The notes beneath the pieces are model-generated. The model saw only the letters and a list, made by a program, of their open reading frames with translations, was not told the DNA's origin and did no database searches. Below are positions 12,601-23,731 of a stretch of 64,000 bases of DNA, piece by piece (position 1 is the stretch's first letter; every line of letters starts with the position of its first letter). This DNA comes from Oscheius sp. JU75 (taxonomy: Eukaryota; Nematoda; Chromadorea; Rhabditida; Rhabditidae). Location of the stretch: positions 8,102,501 to 8,166,500 of the forward strand of contig JASJZC010000006.1 in assembly GCA_037178855.1 (NCBI GenBank), read 5' to 3'. A program made the translations under genes and the position numbers.

Positions 12601-12910
12601 TCAGCTCCACCAGCAGATGGGCGGAAGACGTCCCCAAATTGCCCAGGTCACACCAGAAGGAGACTGGATCATCGAGGAGGGCTCTAACGGCGAGATTGAC
12701 AGCGAGCTAATTGAGGAAGAAGTCGACGAGGAGACCTTTTTACGTATGCAGCAAATGCAAGACGGTTCGTCTACTTAATGATATCGTCTTGTACCAAAAA
12801 ACCCCGATTCAGAACAGGAACTGATTATGCAGCAGCACGTGGACGTAGAGGAAGAAATCGTTGTGAGCAATGACGAGATTCCGTCCGACGAACATCATCG
12901 AATTGTTTGA
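9602..12910 (+). CDS. unrecognised coiled-coil protein with acidic ends
   Basis: Nine exons in phase: 9602-9729, 10409-10478, 10518-10643, 10686-10815, 11281-11416, 11458-11674, 11716-11928, 12605-12764, 12813-12910; 425 residues. Residues 1-45 are first basic, then acidic; residues 60-110 are basic (SRRRIKVKKSPQ); a Pro/Gly/Arg-rich linker follows; about residues 255-315 form a probable coiled coil (TQIHDLQEDNKRLNMMYTG, KQLETTVDKLRNEL); the last 90 residues are very acidic (ELIEEEVDEETF, DVEEEIVVSNDE). I recognise no catalytic domain. The ATG is one nucleotide after a CTCAG acceptor, so a new gene is likelier than a continuation of the upstream one. AATAAA at 12946 follows the stop. A structural or scaffold role is only a guess. 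Confidence 0.65.
10077..10292. repeat. inverted-repeat element in an intron
   Basis: Three copies of a 20-bp unit: ACTTCACCTTGCTAG at about 10077, its reverse complement CGTCCTAGCAAGGTGAAGT at about 10209, and ACTTCACCTTGCTAGGACGA at about 10270. The arrangement looks like terminal inverted repeats of a small non-autonomous element filling intron 1 of the gene starting at 9602. Confidence 0.6.
11218..11280 (-). repeat. tRNA-like sequence, weak
   Basis: Reverse B-box-like GAGTTCAATTCC with a poor A box, at the 3' end of a 465-bp intron. Weaker than the other copies. Confidence 0.35.
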
Positions 12911-14148
12911 TCTCCTTGTATCCTGTCAATTTTGTAAATTTTGTTAATAAATTTCGTTTTATCACAAAAATGGTAGCTAGAGTAGGCTTGTTTTGGTTGC
13001 CTTTCCGACCTGTCGTACGCGCGCGGTGTGATAGATCACTTGGCGGATGAAGTTCTCCTGTCTGCACGAAGTTAGCACGATATTTAGACGACAGAGAGAG
13101 GAGAGACCAACTATTGAGGTGTATCAGCTGGCTCAGCATGGAGTGAGTCCTTTTCTTGATCTTATGTATAAGTTTTCTTACGACTACGCTGTTTCTCGAC
13201 CATAGTCTTCTCCCGCCGCTGATTACAGTTTTTTCTATGTTGATAAGAGGTACGGGGAAAAGTCCTCGATTTGACTCGCCATCTTTTTATGCCACTGTGG
13301 GCCAGGAAAATTGACAGGAAGAGTAACAACAATCTGTCCTTCGTCATGAACGTCAGTCAAGCTAATCACGAACTTTACGGTTATATGTGATAAGCAGAAG
13401 AGTGCAGCTTTAGCATGATTAGCGCGATCGAAGAGCTTGATACATCTTTTCCAGTTCAGATTTGCAATCAACGTTTTGTTAAAAGCTGTTTTGAAAACAA
13501 TTTTTTAAACCTAAGGACAAAATGACTGAACAGATAGACCAGGAGTCGGGGAAGACAGAACTCTAACTTTTACTTGTGTGAGATAACGTTTCTTTGTGAA
13601 GTTTTCTGTATGGTTATGAGTAAGCGAGCTGCATTTTTGTCTCTTAAATGCCTGAAAAGCCTTTAAACTACTTTTAGTCGCATCTTGAAAATCAAAAGAA
13701 TGCATAAGCAAAGGGATTCTTAACTTTGATGCCTGTTTCATTACTGGAAACCAGTGTGGTCTCCGTGGCTTGTTGCTCCGCGAGTAGTATTACCAGAGCT
13801 GAACAAACACATGTGTTCTCTCTCTTTCCGTTCCCCCTTTCGCTCCTTTCTGCCCTCCACAAACGACGGCGGTCCCGGAGGCTGTTGGCCATTGATTTTC
13901 GCCATTTTTAGTCCCTCGCGTGTCGATGGCCACGAGCTTATGCCTCTGTTTCGAATCGACCCGTCTTCAGAAATTACTCGGCTCCTCGTCTAATCTCCTC
14001 CCCTCTTGCTTGCATTGTTGTTTTGCGTTGTTATCACAAAAAACATTGCCAAAGAATCGTATGGATTTTCATATTTTTGACTGCACGAATCTTTCGCGCG
14101 CGCTGATTCACCCCCACAGTCCCCAGTGGACAGTCCATTTGTTGTAAA
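12911..14148. other. intergenic, no gene seen
   Basis: About 1.2 kb between two plus-strand genes. AATAAA at 12946-12951 ends the upstream gene. The rest has no convincing coding trace; pyrimidine-rich runs occur at 13820-13860, upstream of unc-18. Confidence 0.5.
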
Positions 14149-16980
14149 ATGTTCTCCTCCCCTGGCAGTAAAAATGCCATTCAATTGGTAATCCCTTGTA
14201 GTTATGTGATCCTGACACAATAAAATTGTTTCCAGACAACATTCAATCGAAACCAGCCGACAGGCTCGTCAGGAAGACCGGCAAGCATGTCGATGAAGCA
14301 GATTGTTGGTTATAGTGGGTGTTCCTACAATAATTTTAGTGTATTTGCACATTTCAGAGCTGTTAAACGACGTAATCAGACCATTGAAGAAGCCAGATGG
14401 CCGTGGAGCCTGGAATGTGCTGGTTGTCGATCGTCTCGCAATGCGAATGCTTTCAGCCTGCTGCAAAATGCACGACATTATGGAAGGTGATTGATCTTCC
14501 CCTTTTTCCCAGCTCAACCAGCTCCATTTTGTAGAAGGTATCACGATTGTTGAGGACATAAACAAGCGCCGAGAGCCGCTACCCAGTCTTGAGGCCATCT
14601 ACATCATTGCACCGACAAAGGACTCAATCGACAAGCTAATCGGCGACTACACAGTCCGAAATCAGTACAAGGCTGCTCACGTCTTTTTCACCGAGGCCTG
14701 CAGCGATCAGTTAGTTAATCAGCTCGGGAAGAGCGCCGCCTCGAGATTCATCAAGACCTTCAAGGAAATCAATGTGGCTTTCACGCCCTATGAGAGCCAG
14801 GTACCGTTTTTGTTACTCTTTTGTCTAGAATTTCGCAATACAGATGAAAAATGAGGCATTTCCAGGTCTACACCCTGGACAGTCCCGACACCTTCTTCCT
14901 CTACTACAACCCCCAGAAGCAAGGCCGACTAACAGTCAATTTGGAGCGAATTGCCGAGCAAATTGCAACAGTTTGTGCCACTCTCGGTGAATACCCGCAT
15001 ATTAGGTTAGTCTTAATCCTATAATTTAGTAATTCAGTTCAGGTACCGTGCAGATCTCGATCGAAATGTCGATCTAGGCCACCTAGTCGAGCAGAAGCTG
15101 GACGCTTATAAGGCCGACGACCCGACTATGGGCGAGGGGTCGGACAAGCAGCGTAGTCAGCTCATTATTATCGGTACGATCTGTTCCATTCTTTGTTGCT
15201 TTTGGTGTATTGCTAAGGCGCGCGTTTACGACGCTTGCGACACTGGCTTGATTCTTAAAAATACATTTCCAGACCGCGGATTCGACTCGGTGACGCCGCT
15301 TCTCCACGAGCTCACGCTGCAAGCCATGTGCTATGATCTGCTCGGGATCGAGAACGACGTCTATCGCTACGAGACCGGCGGCAGTGACAGCACGGAAAAG
15401 GAGGTTCTTTTGGACGAGAATGACGATCTATGGGTCGACAATCGTCACAAACACATTGCCATCGTTTCTCAAGAGGTTTTACCCGTACGGGCTCGACTCA
15501 ATTTCTAGTTTTAGGTCACAAAAGGCCTGAAAAAGTTCAGTGACTCGAAGGCGGGGATCAAGGCCGACGCGAAATCGATCAAGGATCTGAGCATGATGAT
15601 CAAGAAAATGCCGCAGTACCAGAAGGAGCTGAACAAGTTCAGCACGCATTTCCATCTGGCCGAGGAGTGTATGAAGCAGTATCAGAACGGCGTAGACAAG
15701 CTGTGCAAGGTCGAGCAGGACCTGGCCACACAAATTGACGTGGAGGGAGAGCGCGTCAAGGATCCGATGAAGATCATGGTACCGTTACTGATAGATCCGG
15801 CCGTGAGGACCGAGGACCGAATTCGACTGATCCTACTCTACATCCTTAGCAAAAATGGTAGCCTCTTGTGTCTTTTTTGTATAAAAACTGGCTTAGGCAT
15901 TACCGAAGAGAACCTAAACAAGCTGCTCCAGCACGCCAATATTGATGCTGTAGAGAAGGAGACGATTACAAATGCCGGCTTCCTGGGACTTAATATTACC
16001 ACCGACGTAAGTGCCTTGGTGAAACATTTGTGCGCCAGAGAAAACATCATTTTGGCGTGTGCATCACCTCAATGCCTGCGTATCGGTATTCAGTTACCCT
16101 TAGAGCAGCAAACCCCGTGGCTGTGCTTAAAAAAGTGTGCTGTCTTCATAGTTGAAAATGTCAATGACACTGGAACTAATGGGAAGTTTCGCAATCCGAA
16201 CAACAAAATTTTAAGCAACCCTCTTCCTCGAAAATCCTAGGTGTTAGGTTTGCCAGAGGATCGTCTAGCTGTAAAAAAATTAATGCTAAGGCTTGTTCGT
16301 CATAGATTTGAAAGAGTTTACGACGCGGCGAGCTTCCCTCTGCTAAAAAAAAATAACCGAATAACGTTGCATCTGATGTCCAGCGTATCCAGAATCATCT
16401 TTTCCAAAAGTATTTCTTTTGTTCGGGATCATATATCAGATATAATAGCAAAACATCGGACTCGGTTGCTCGATAATTACATGTCATCTCCATTCACCAC
16501 CTCATTTTCAGCAAGGCCGCAAAAAGACCTGGACCCCGACTCGAAAAGACCGACCGCACGAGCAGGTCTATCAGTCGTCACGATGGGTTCCCATGCTCAA
16601 GGACATCATGGAGGATGCCATTGACGACAAGCTGGATCAGAAGCACTTCCCTTTCCTCACCGGCCGTCAGGCGGGAACCACCTTCCGATCCGGGGCTCCT
16701 GCTTCAGCCCGCTACGGCCAATGGCACAAGGATCGCGGTCAGCAGTCCACATTCCGTAGCGGTCCTCGTCTAATCATCTACATCGTCGGCGGACTGACCT
16801 ATGCTGAAATGAGGGCTGCCTACGAGGTCACGGCTTCGAAAAAGCCCTGGGAGGTCGTCATCGGTCTGTTTTTGTGTTTTTACTTGGAAAAATGACAAAA
16901 TTTCAGGCTCGGACCAAATCATTACTCCGGAGAAGTTCCTCTCCAATCTGCGTGATCTGAATAAGCCAAGGGACCAATGA
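14149..16980 (+). CDS. unc-18: UNC-18/Munc18 (STXBP1) syntaxin-binding protein
   Basis: Eleven exons (14149-14187, 14236-14308, 14358-14486, 14535-14800, 14866-15005, 15043-15173, 15273-15475, 15515-15857, 15897-16006, 16512-16863, 16907-16980) give 619 residues. The Sec1/Munc18 fold is collinear throughout: [20 protein letters not shown] and [17 protein letters not shown] in domain 1, [19 protein letters not shown] in domain 2, and [20 protein letters not shown] plus [20 protein letters not shown] near the end. These proteins bind syntaxin/SNARE bundles and are needed for synaptic vesicle docking and priming. The first exon and part of the second add about 35 Ser/Gly-rich residues before MSMKQIV, compared with known family members; initiation at 14287 is the alternative. 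AATAAA at 17309. Confidence 0.95.
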
Positions 16981-17839
16981 CTAGCGGCTGGAGGATGGGC
17001 AACTGTTGTGAACGAGACGGCTTGAAGAAGTTAAAGAAAGTGCTCACCTCCATCCCTTGTTTTCTGCCTGCAAAATACTATATATTCCCGCTTTTGTGTA
17101 TACTGTATACTTTTTGTTCTATTCCCACAACAAAGAAATGCAATAATTTCGAGAAAAAAGGTGTCGATAGTCCTATACACGTAGTCAATGTACATTTTAT
17201 TTATTCGTAGAGAGAGCTGCCCTTTCTAGCTCGCTTACATTCCATTCCCCCAATTTTTTATACAGCCTCTTGCTTTCTTTCCTTTGGTTAATAATTTAGT
17301 CGGCGACCAATAAAGTTGCTTATTAATATGTTTTGGGAGTAGAAAGAAGACAAACGCTTAGGGAATAGTTTGGATTTTTAAAGGAAATTTTGAAAAGACG
17401 CGCTTTTTCATTAGATTGCCGCCCGGGGTCCCGCCACGAATTGCCTGTGGATCAATGTCGCTTACCAAAACCTCGATGGGCCCTTTCTCTCTTTCGGTCG
17501 CTTTTCCTATAAATTTTTCCAACATTTTTCTGTTTTCCATCGTTCCATTTTTGTTTCTTTCGTTTTTTTAGCTGTCAAGCTATGTTTTATGAAATGCGTG
17601 ACCCTGGATTTCCGGAAATAACTGTAAAATTAGTTGGGAAGCCATTTTTGAAAAGGTTTTCATGTTTATAACAGAATGAAACGTTTCCAATTTATGATTT
17701 TTGCTTTGTTTTTGACGTCGATAGTTGTTGTCTCGCTTCCTTGGCGTATAAATTGACCTGTGTTGCTGTTTCGGTCCTTAACCTGTCTACATCTTTCATT
17801 TTCCTCTTTGCATTGACCATCCAGTTTCCAGGTAACAAA
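16981..17839. other. intergenic / unc-18 3' region
   Basis: Contains the unc-18 poly(A) signal AATAAA (17309-17314), then AT-rich sequence leading to the rpl-35 acceptor at 17829-17832. No gene seen. Confidence 0.5.
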
Positions 17840-18397
17840 ATGACCAAGGTCAAGGCTCGTGATCTCCGCGGAAAGAAGAAGGAAGACTTGGAGAAGGATC
17901 TTGACACCCAGAAGCAAGAGCTTTCTTCCTTGAGGGTGAGTCGTCTTTTCTACATTTTCCACAAGTCTTGGAAGCTCTTAGTAAGTCAAGTTTTAGGTTT
18001 CCAAGGTTACTGGCGGAGCTCCCTCCAAGCTATCCAAGATCCGCGTCGTCCGCAAGAACATCGCTCGTATCCTCACCGTTATCAACCAGAGCCAGAAGTC
18101 TGAATTGAGAAAGTTTTTCTCTGTGAGTTGCTTCTTTTCGTTGTTACCTGTTTCACGTGAGCAAGCTTTAGAAATTGGTAGTGCCAAGAACTAGCATACA
18201 TTATTTTTGCGTCGTCTGATTTCACCAGCTCATTCTCCTTTTTTCAGGATAAGAAGTACAAGCCCATCGACCTCCGTAAGAAGCAGACCCGAGCCATCCG
18301 TCGTCGTTTGACCAAGCACGAGCAGTCTCTGAAGACGGCCAAGCAACAGGCTAAGGAGAGAAAGTTCCCTCTCCGCAAGTACGCAGTGAAAGCCTAA
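17840..18397 (+). CDS. rpl-35: 60S ribosomal protein L35 (uL29)
   Basis: Three exons (17840-17935, 17997-18122, 18248-18397) encode exactly 123 residues, the eukaryotic L35 length. Diagnostic stretches are [33 protein letters not shown] and [20 protein letters not shown]35 sits at the peptide exit tunnel of the large subunit. The ATG lies 8 nt after TTTCCAG, fitting trans-splicing. No anomalies. Confidence 0.97.
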
Positions 18398-19249
18398 ACT
18401 GTTATTGTTATCAATGAAAGTTGAATGTACTTTTATTGAATTGCTGCTCTTTTTCAATGTCAAAACAACAGTTATTCAAGTTCTTCTTGAAACGTGTATC
18501 CGGACCTTTTTCTAGTTTGCACAAGTTAAAATTCAGAAGATTTAGCAAGTCAAGACTGCACTGGCTTCCAGTCCCTGCAACTTGTTCGAGCTGCAAAGTT
18601 GCCTTTTTGGGTCAGAAATGAGACGTAACATTAGTTTCGAAGTACCATATTAAGGTAAAACTTCCACAGTATAAAAAACCTTATTCCATAAGAGGAACTG
18701 GGAATTATTTTGGGTGCAAAATTCTAGTTTAGAAAATGCAAACTGGGGAAGATTACTGTACGCCTCAAACCAGTATAGATTCGTTTTTGGAGCAATTGGG
18801 ATGCATTCAACTTTTGTTCCGAGTAGTTGTCTAGAAATAAAGGAGCAACATCCTACCAGAGGCTACAAGTTCGATTGATTATTCTTTTCACTGGAACTAG
18901 CCTTAACTTGCCAAAAAGCACATGACTTGTCGAGACATGACTGACAAGTACTGCCGAGAAAGCTTCTCGGCAAATGGTAATTTTTGTTTTGGAGTAGCAA
19001 CTTTGCGGACTTATATTTCGGTGATTATCGATGATAAAACAAAAGAGGATTACATCTCCGTAATCAACGTGTTTTTCTCTACAATGCCTATATCAGAACT
19101 CGTGGTCGAAAAAAGGGTCCGGACACTTGCTTTAAGTTTGAGTCGGATACCGACCTCAAATGTGGGAAACACTCTTAAAAACTCCCTCTACCCTCCTCAG
19201 ACCAGAAAAAGACGAGGAACAAACAAAATTTTTATTGTTGAATATTCTT
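18398..19249. repeat. intergenic DNA sharing repeats with the kinase-gene intron
   Basis: About 850 bp between convergent genes. The segment 18704-18748 is an imperfect reverse complement of 20026-20070 (shared core TTTTGGGTGCAAAA and GTGCAAACTG-type end), and AAAGGGTCCGGACACTTGC near 19112 is repeated in direct orientation as AAAGGGTTCGGACACTCGG near 20120. Both partners lie in the last intron of the adjacent kinase-like gene, so a dispersed repeat family is present. Confidence 0.5.
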
Positions 19250-21726
19250 CTACTTTTCGATGATCTTCGTGTCGTCCGGCTTGGTCTCCAGGCTGTTCTT
19301 CTTTTTCTTCTCCTTGGTAGCCTTGAGCTTCGCGATGTGCTCGGCGATTTCTTTCTGCTCTTCTTCCCGGTCGTCAGCCACCCATCCGTCCTCGACCGGT
19401 CGGGCCATCTCCACATGCTGCCACTGCGTGCGGCAGCCACGAAACCACTTGCTGCCATTCTGCTTGTAGTCTTCAGCCTCGATTATGTTGACCAGCTCGT
19501 CAATCTTGATCCGCTTGGCCGAACTGCAGGTCCAGCAGCGCTTGGTCAGCTCCCAGAGGAACGCCGGGTACTGGACGTTCTCGCCGATGCCCAGACGCTT
19601 GCCCTGGATCACAAAGTTTTTGACTTCTTTGACATTCTTGTGGCTGGGGTACAGCTTTTCGGGCGCGTTGTTGAACACCTAAAGGACCCTATTAACCTTG
19701 TCTCTTTAGAAGTCGCCCTCTTCCATTCCTCAATGAAATTTTGAATCCTTTCGCTAGTATTCTTCAGAAAAAGACCCTATAGATTACTCAGAAAGGTTAG
19801 AAGTACAGTAAGCATTCTTATTTGAACCACGTGGAAGATTTCTGGTTATCCGAGGCCTAAGTGAAAGAGCAAGTCTTAAAAACCCAGAGCTAATGCACCT
19901 ACAGATAAGTTTGGTACTATTTTTATATGAATTTGGTCAGTTTTTTTCTCTTTTGTACCCCATAGAACCTACTCTCCACTATAACGTACCCCTTGTCTTG
20001 GTTTAGGGCTTTCAGTATTCTCCTCCACAGTTTGCACTTTATAGACTAGAGTTTTGCACCCAAAATATTTTCTAAAGATACTCTTATGAAATCATCTGAT
20101 TTTTAACTTTTGCGAACTAGAAAAGGGTTCGGACACTCGGTTTAAGAGCGGTCCATTGTTCAAAGGCAAGCCTTCTGGATAAGCCGTTTTGTGAAGGATA
20201 CTAGCGAAAGGATCCAAAATTGCTAGAGGAACCCAACAAGAAAAAAACCGACCTCATAGATGTAGAGACCGAAGGCCCACATGTCCGTTGTCAGATCGTA
20301 GACTGCGAGACGCAGGGACAGCGGACTCAGATAGCGATAGGGCTTGTTCGTGTTCGACTTGAACCTCTTGCTTCCTCCGATGATAGCCAGTCCAAAGTCC
20401 GAGATCTTGGCCACGTCGCCCTTTCCGATCAGCGTGTTCCGGGCCGCGAGGTCGGCATGAACGACATTGTTGCGATGGATGTACTGAAGGCCGAGAGCTG
20501 CGTCGTGGACAAATTTGATCTTCCTGCTCAGCGAGACGTCTCCCTTCTCGATGGCCTTCTTGACCGAGTTGCCCTCGCACAGTTCCATGACGATCATCAG
20601 CGGATCTTCGTTCGAGGCCACTCCCAAGAAGCGCACAATGTTTCTATGCTTCAGTTTTTGCATCGTCTTCGCCTCAGCGAATAGTTTCTCATTCTCCTCG
20701 ACTGTCACCAGAGACGTCCTCGTTTTCACGGCACACTGTTCCGTCGTGAGGAGGCCGAGACGCAGCGTGCCGCGGAAGACCTCGCCAAAGGCTCCATGAC
20801 CGAGATTTCCGTGTTTCTGGATCTGCTCATGGTTGAACTGCCATTTCTGCTTCTTTACAGACTTCTTCAGAATCGCGTACGGCTCCTCGGCCGACACACT
20901 GAGCCCGAGACGCTGATGGTAGTCGACGAGGCCGGACGTGTATTTGAAACCGTACTAAAACAGAGACTAACTACCAGTAAAAGATACTATTGCAGAGACA
21001 GTGGAGATGGAGACAGTAGACTGATAGACCCAGGGACACAGAGAGACAGTCTAACAGCCACAGTAGGCTAAAATGTGAAGGTACCAGTATAGATAGGACG
21101 GGGTGACAGAACCAATACAGACGCTGATTTTAAGACAGTGGACTAACATAGACAGAGAGATATAATGACAGATGGAGTGAGACTCAGACAGAGTGTAGAA
21201 GAGACAGAAGCACAGGTTGATAGAGCGACAGTAGACTACCAGAGAAAGAGAGCAGACTCACCCCGTTGATGTAGTAGAGACGCGAGCGCCGAGTGTACTT
21301 GATGGGGTAGTGGCCGATGCCTGTCTCGACCATGCTGTAACGATCCTTTTCCTTGTCGTCCAGAGTGTCGTAGACGGCTCCGTTGATGAGACGATCGCCG
21401 GCGGGAGTCGGTCTGTCGGCCTTGTGCCACTCCTTGTACCAGTCTTCGTCTTCCTTCTTAACGTACTCTGACTCGGCCAGTCGCAGGGAGACCTCGAACT
21501 GGTCCCGATCACTGCTTCGGGCCTCCATCTTGACCGTCTGACGGACCAGGAAGTCGCCGATTTTCTTCAGGTGCAGTGGTGTCTCGATGGCTGGGATGAA
21601 TCCGTGGAAGAAGGACTCCTCCTTGACGCATCGGTAGAGTCCGCCGGCTTCGGAGTCACGGATCTTGATGAGGACGGTCCTGTCTTTCCATGCCGACGGC
21701 TGATGCAACAGTTCGGCGGGCAGCAT
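19250..21726 (-). CDS. SH2 domain-tyrosine kinase-like protein (nematode Fer/SPE-8 type), atypical catalytic motifs
   Basis: Three exons (21726-21262, 20954-20253, 19678-19250), 531 residues. SH2: residues about 40-170, with FFHG opening and FLVRQT phosphotyrosine pocket; it holds an unusually long charged insert (about 50 residues, containing ESEYVKKEDEDWYKEWHKAD). Kinase: GHGAFGEVFRG glycine loop, CAVKT lysine, helix-C Glu in FAEAKTMQKL, VVHADLAARN catalytic loop, ISDFGLA. The HRD arginine is Ala (HAD), and the APE segment reads YRYLSPLSLRL with no Glu, while TTDMWAFG keeps the F-helix Asp. Lys, Glu, the HxD and DFG aspartates remain, so ATP binding is plausible but activity is doubtful. 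The C-terminal 70 residues form a Lys/Glu-rich tail. SH2-kinase pairs of this order are greatly expanded in nematodes. Confidence 0.88.
20980..21200. repeat. GACA-rich simple sequence in an intron
   Basis: Imperfect (GACAGAGA)n and (GACAGT)n over roughly 200 bp fill intron 1 of the kinase-like gene. Similar tracts occur in many other introns of the window. Confidence 0.6.
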
Positions 21727-21966
21727 CCTTCTTCTTCAGCTACTCGATGTCCACTGTCTGTCCTGGCTCAATTACTTTAATTGCTCTTGCCAACAATTGC
21801 AACTTGTTACTTTTTAAACCTGGTTTGAAACAAGTAAAAGTTGTCGTGTCAACCTTCGTTCTCTCACCCAAACTAGCCACAATCAAGTGACGAGGACCTG
21901 GTTCGTTCCAGGATTCTTGCAACGGACCCCCAAAAGCTAGAGACGAGGTAGGACTCTACGTTCACG

Positions 21967-22053
21967 ATGGAAGTCGCCTGTCAGAAGCTCGTCTGCGGAC
22001 AAAGGAATCTATCGCACTTTGCCGACATTGTGGATTGCGGAAAGAAGGAACAG
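21967..22053 (+). CDS. isolated candidate first exon, no partner found
   Basis: An ATG-led 29-codon open block (MEVACQKLVCGQRNLSHF...) ends in CAG/GTCAGT, a fair donor. No continuing exon is visible before the minus-strand gene at 23.7 kb. It lies head to head with the kinase-like gene. It may be a relic or chance. Confidence 0.2.
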
Positions 22054-22799
22054 GTCAGTCGATTCTCTTGCTCTTAAGAGTAGTTGGAGTACTCCATTCC
22101 TAGATTCTTAGTAACTAAGTTAGTCTAAGGTAGCTCCATTGATGGCTCTATCAGTCTGTTCCTCTCTACTTATCCATGCCCGACTTTTTTCTGGTCCGCT
22201 CTTCAGCTGTGCCTGTCCACATGTCATCATATTATTTTGTCTGTCTCTTTCAAGTTGCTATGTCTGTTCTTTCAAGTTGCTTGGGTAGTTCCATCGAAAA
22301 TTCATGTCATCACTAGCCTACTGTAGCTTCCAAACGTAGTAGCTGAAGCACCGGGCAAACTGACAAAGAAAGGTTTGTCGTGGTCTCGTTTGCGAGGTGT
22401 ATTGCCCGCTCCTTCCAATAAGCATAAAAATACACCTTTATTACAGGGCGGGCAAAAAAAAAAAACTAGCATTCGGGCATAAAAACACTCGTATTTCAGA
22501 GCGGGCGTAAAACCTCTGTTTCCCCATCTATCTGTCCTCCATGACTGTACTTACCTGGTCTATCTCTTTGTGTCTCTGTCTCTCTGACTTTGCGACACCG
22601 GTTAATAAAATAAGCGCGTGAAATGGATAATGATTTTCATCTTCAAGCTAGAGGATCTCCACTTCGATCCAAACAAACCAGGCAAATCCAGTTTGCGGAT
22701 ATATCTTTTCCTTCACTTGCTTCGACTAAAATAGGCTGTGAATAAACACTAAAATACTCATTGCCGTCTTGACACTTGCTAAAAATGGAGTATGCCGTT

Positions 22800-23115
22800 C
22801 TAAACAGGGCCGGGTTTTCTAAAGAACTCAGTAATAGTTCGGCAGGTGGCTCGTTTCCTTTCCCAAAATAGGGTTTTCTGACGTAATTCATTCATTTTCT
22901 GAGATTCTAACTATGTGTAATGTATTCAGCGTGCAATAGAACCCCCTGTTGCACGGAACGCTGAATTCAAAAAATATAGTTAGAATGTCTGAAATGAGTG
23001 AACTACGTCAGAAAACCCGATTATGGACGAATTGGTACAAGATTCACGTCAAAAATACAAACGAAACGAGTCGCCTGCCGAACTATTACCAAGATCTCTG
23101 CCCGGCCAGGATTTT
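22800..23115. repeat. foldback (long inverted-repeat) element
   Basis: Left arm 22805-22930 and right arm 22965-23115 are imperfect reverse complements: GGGTTTTCTGACGTAATTCA pairs with TGAACTACGTCAGAAAACCC, GTTCGGCAGGTGGCTCGTTT with AACGAGTCGCCTGCCGAAC, and the ends with GGCCGGG/CCCGGCC. The centre holds TTCAGCGTGCAA / TTGCACGGAACGCTGAA. No transposase; a non-autonomous foldback/MITE. Confidence 0.75.
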
Positions 23116-23189
23116 TGTAACGTTGCATATGACGCAAGTATCAAAAATCTAGATCTCTAGGATAGAACAAGATCTCGTTGCTCTCCTCG

Positions 23190-23450
23190 AAGGAGAGCTT
23201 TCCAAAATTTTCTCAATACCTGCTTAAGCAGGATTGAAAATATGCGGTACCTCAAACACTTAGGACCTAATGTAGGTGACAAGACTAAGAAAATCAGAAG
23301 AGGTCATCCGCAAAACCTGCCGAGAGAAAATGGGTGAGACCCGGTGGGCACTCTGAAACTTGGCCTAGTGGATAAAGAGGCAGCCTCGCACTCTAACGTT
23401 GCGGGTTCGATCCCGGACAAGTCCTCTCTCAAACTTTTCCATGATATGCA
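23190..23450 (+). repeat. composite tRNA-related SINE copy
   Basis: The tRNA-like part is at 23362-23430 (TTGGCCTAGTGGATAAAG, then CGGGTTCGATCCC). On its 5' side lies a conserved block with GCGGTACCTCAAACACTTAG, ACCTAATGTAGGTGAC and a GGAGAGCTTTCCAAAATTTT segment. The same blocks recur, inverted, at 36765-37015, 39375-39655 and 39925-40155. Confidence 0.7.
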
Positions 23451-23731
23451 GGGTTTTCCGCAAATCTCGGGCACTGGCAACGATTCTTGTCCCTTATGAC
23501 TAATGATTTGGGACTTGGCAGTATCGCTATCTCATTTTCTCTATCTTACTAGCTGAAGATTAGCGATAACGCTCTAGTATATTTATTCGAACAATTCATA
23601 CACTGCACAGAAAGAGTACCAATAGAGTAGTAGGTTTAGGAAATTGAAGCAGGGTCACCAGGGGTTTCGGTTTGGGCTACTGTTCGGGCTAAAACATTTG
23701 GGCAGTTGGGTGTCGGGTCTCGTGTCATCGT

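Noticed and set aside
22643-22891. Minus-strand 82-residue open frame (MNYVRKPYFGKG...)
   Set aside because: Lies in the arm of the foldback element; the opposite arm gives a related frame by symmetry, so it is repeat sequence.
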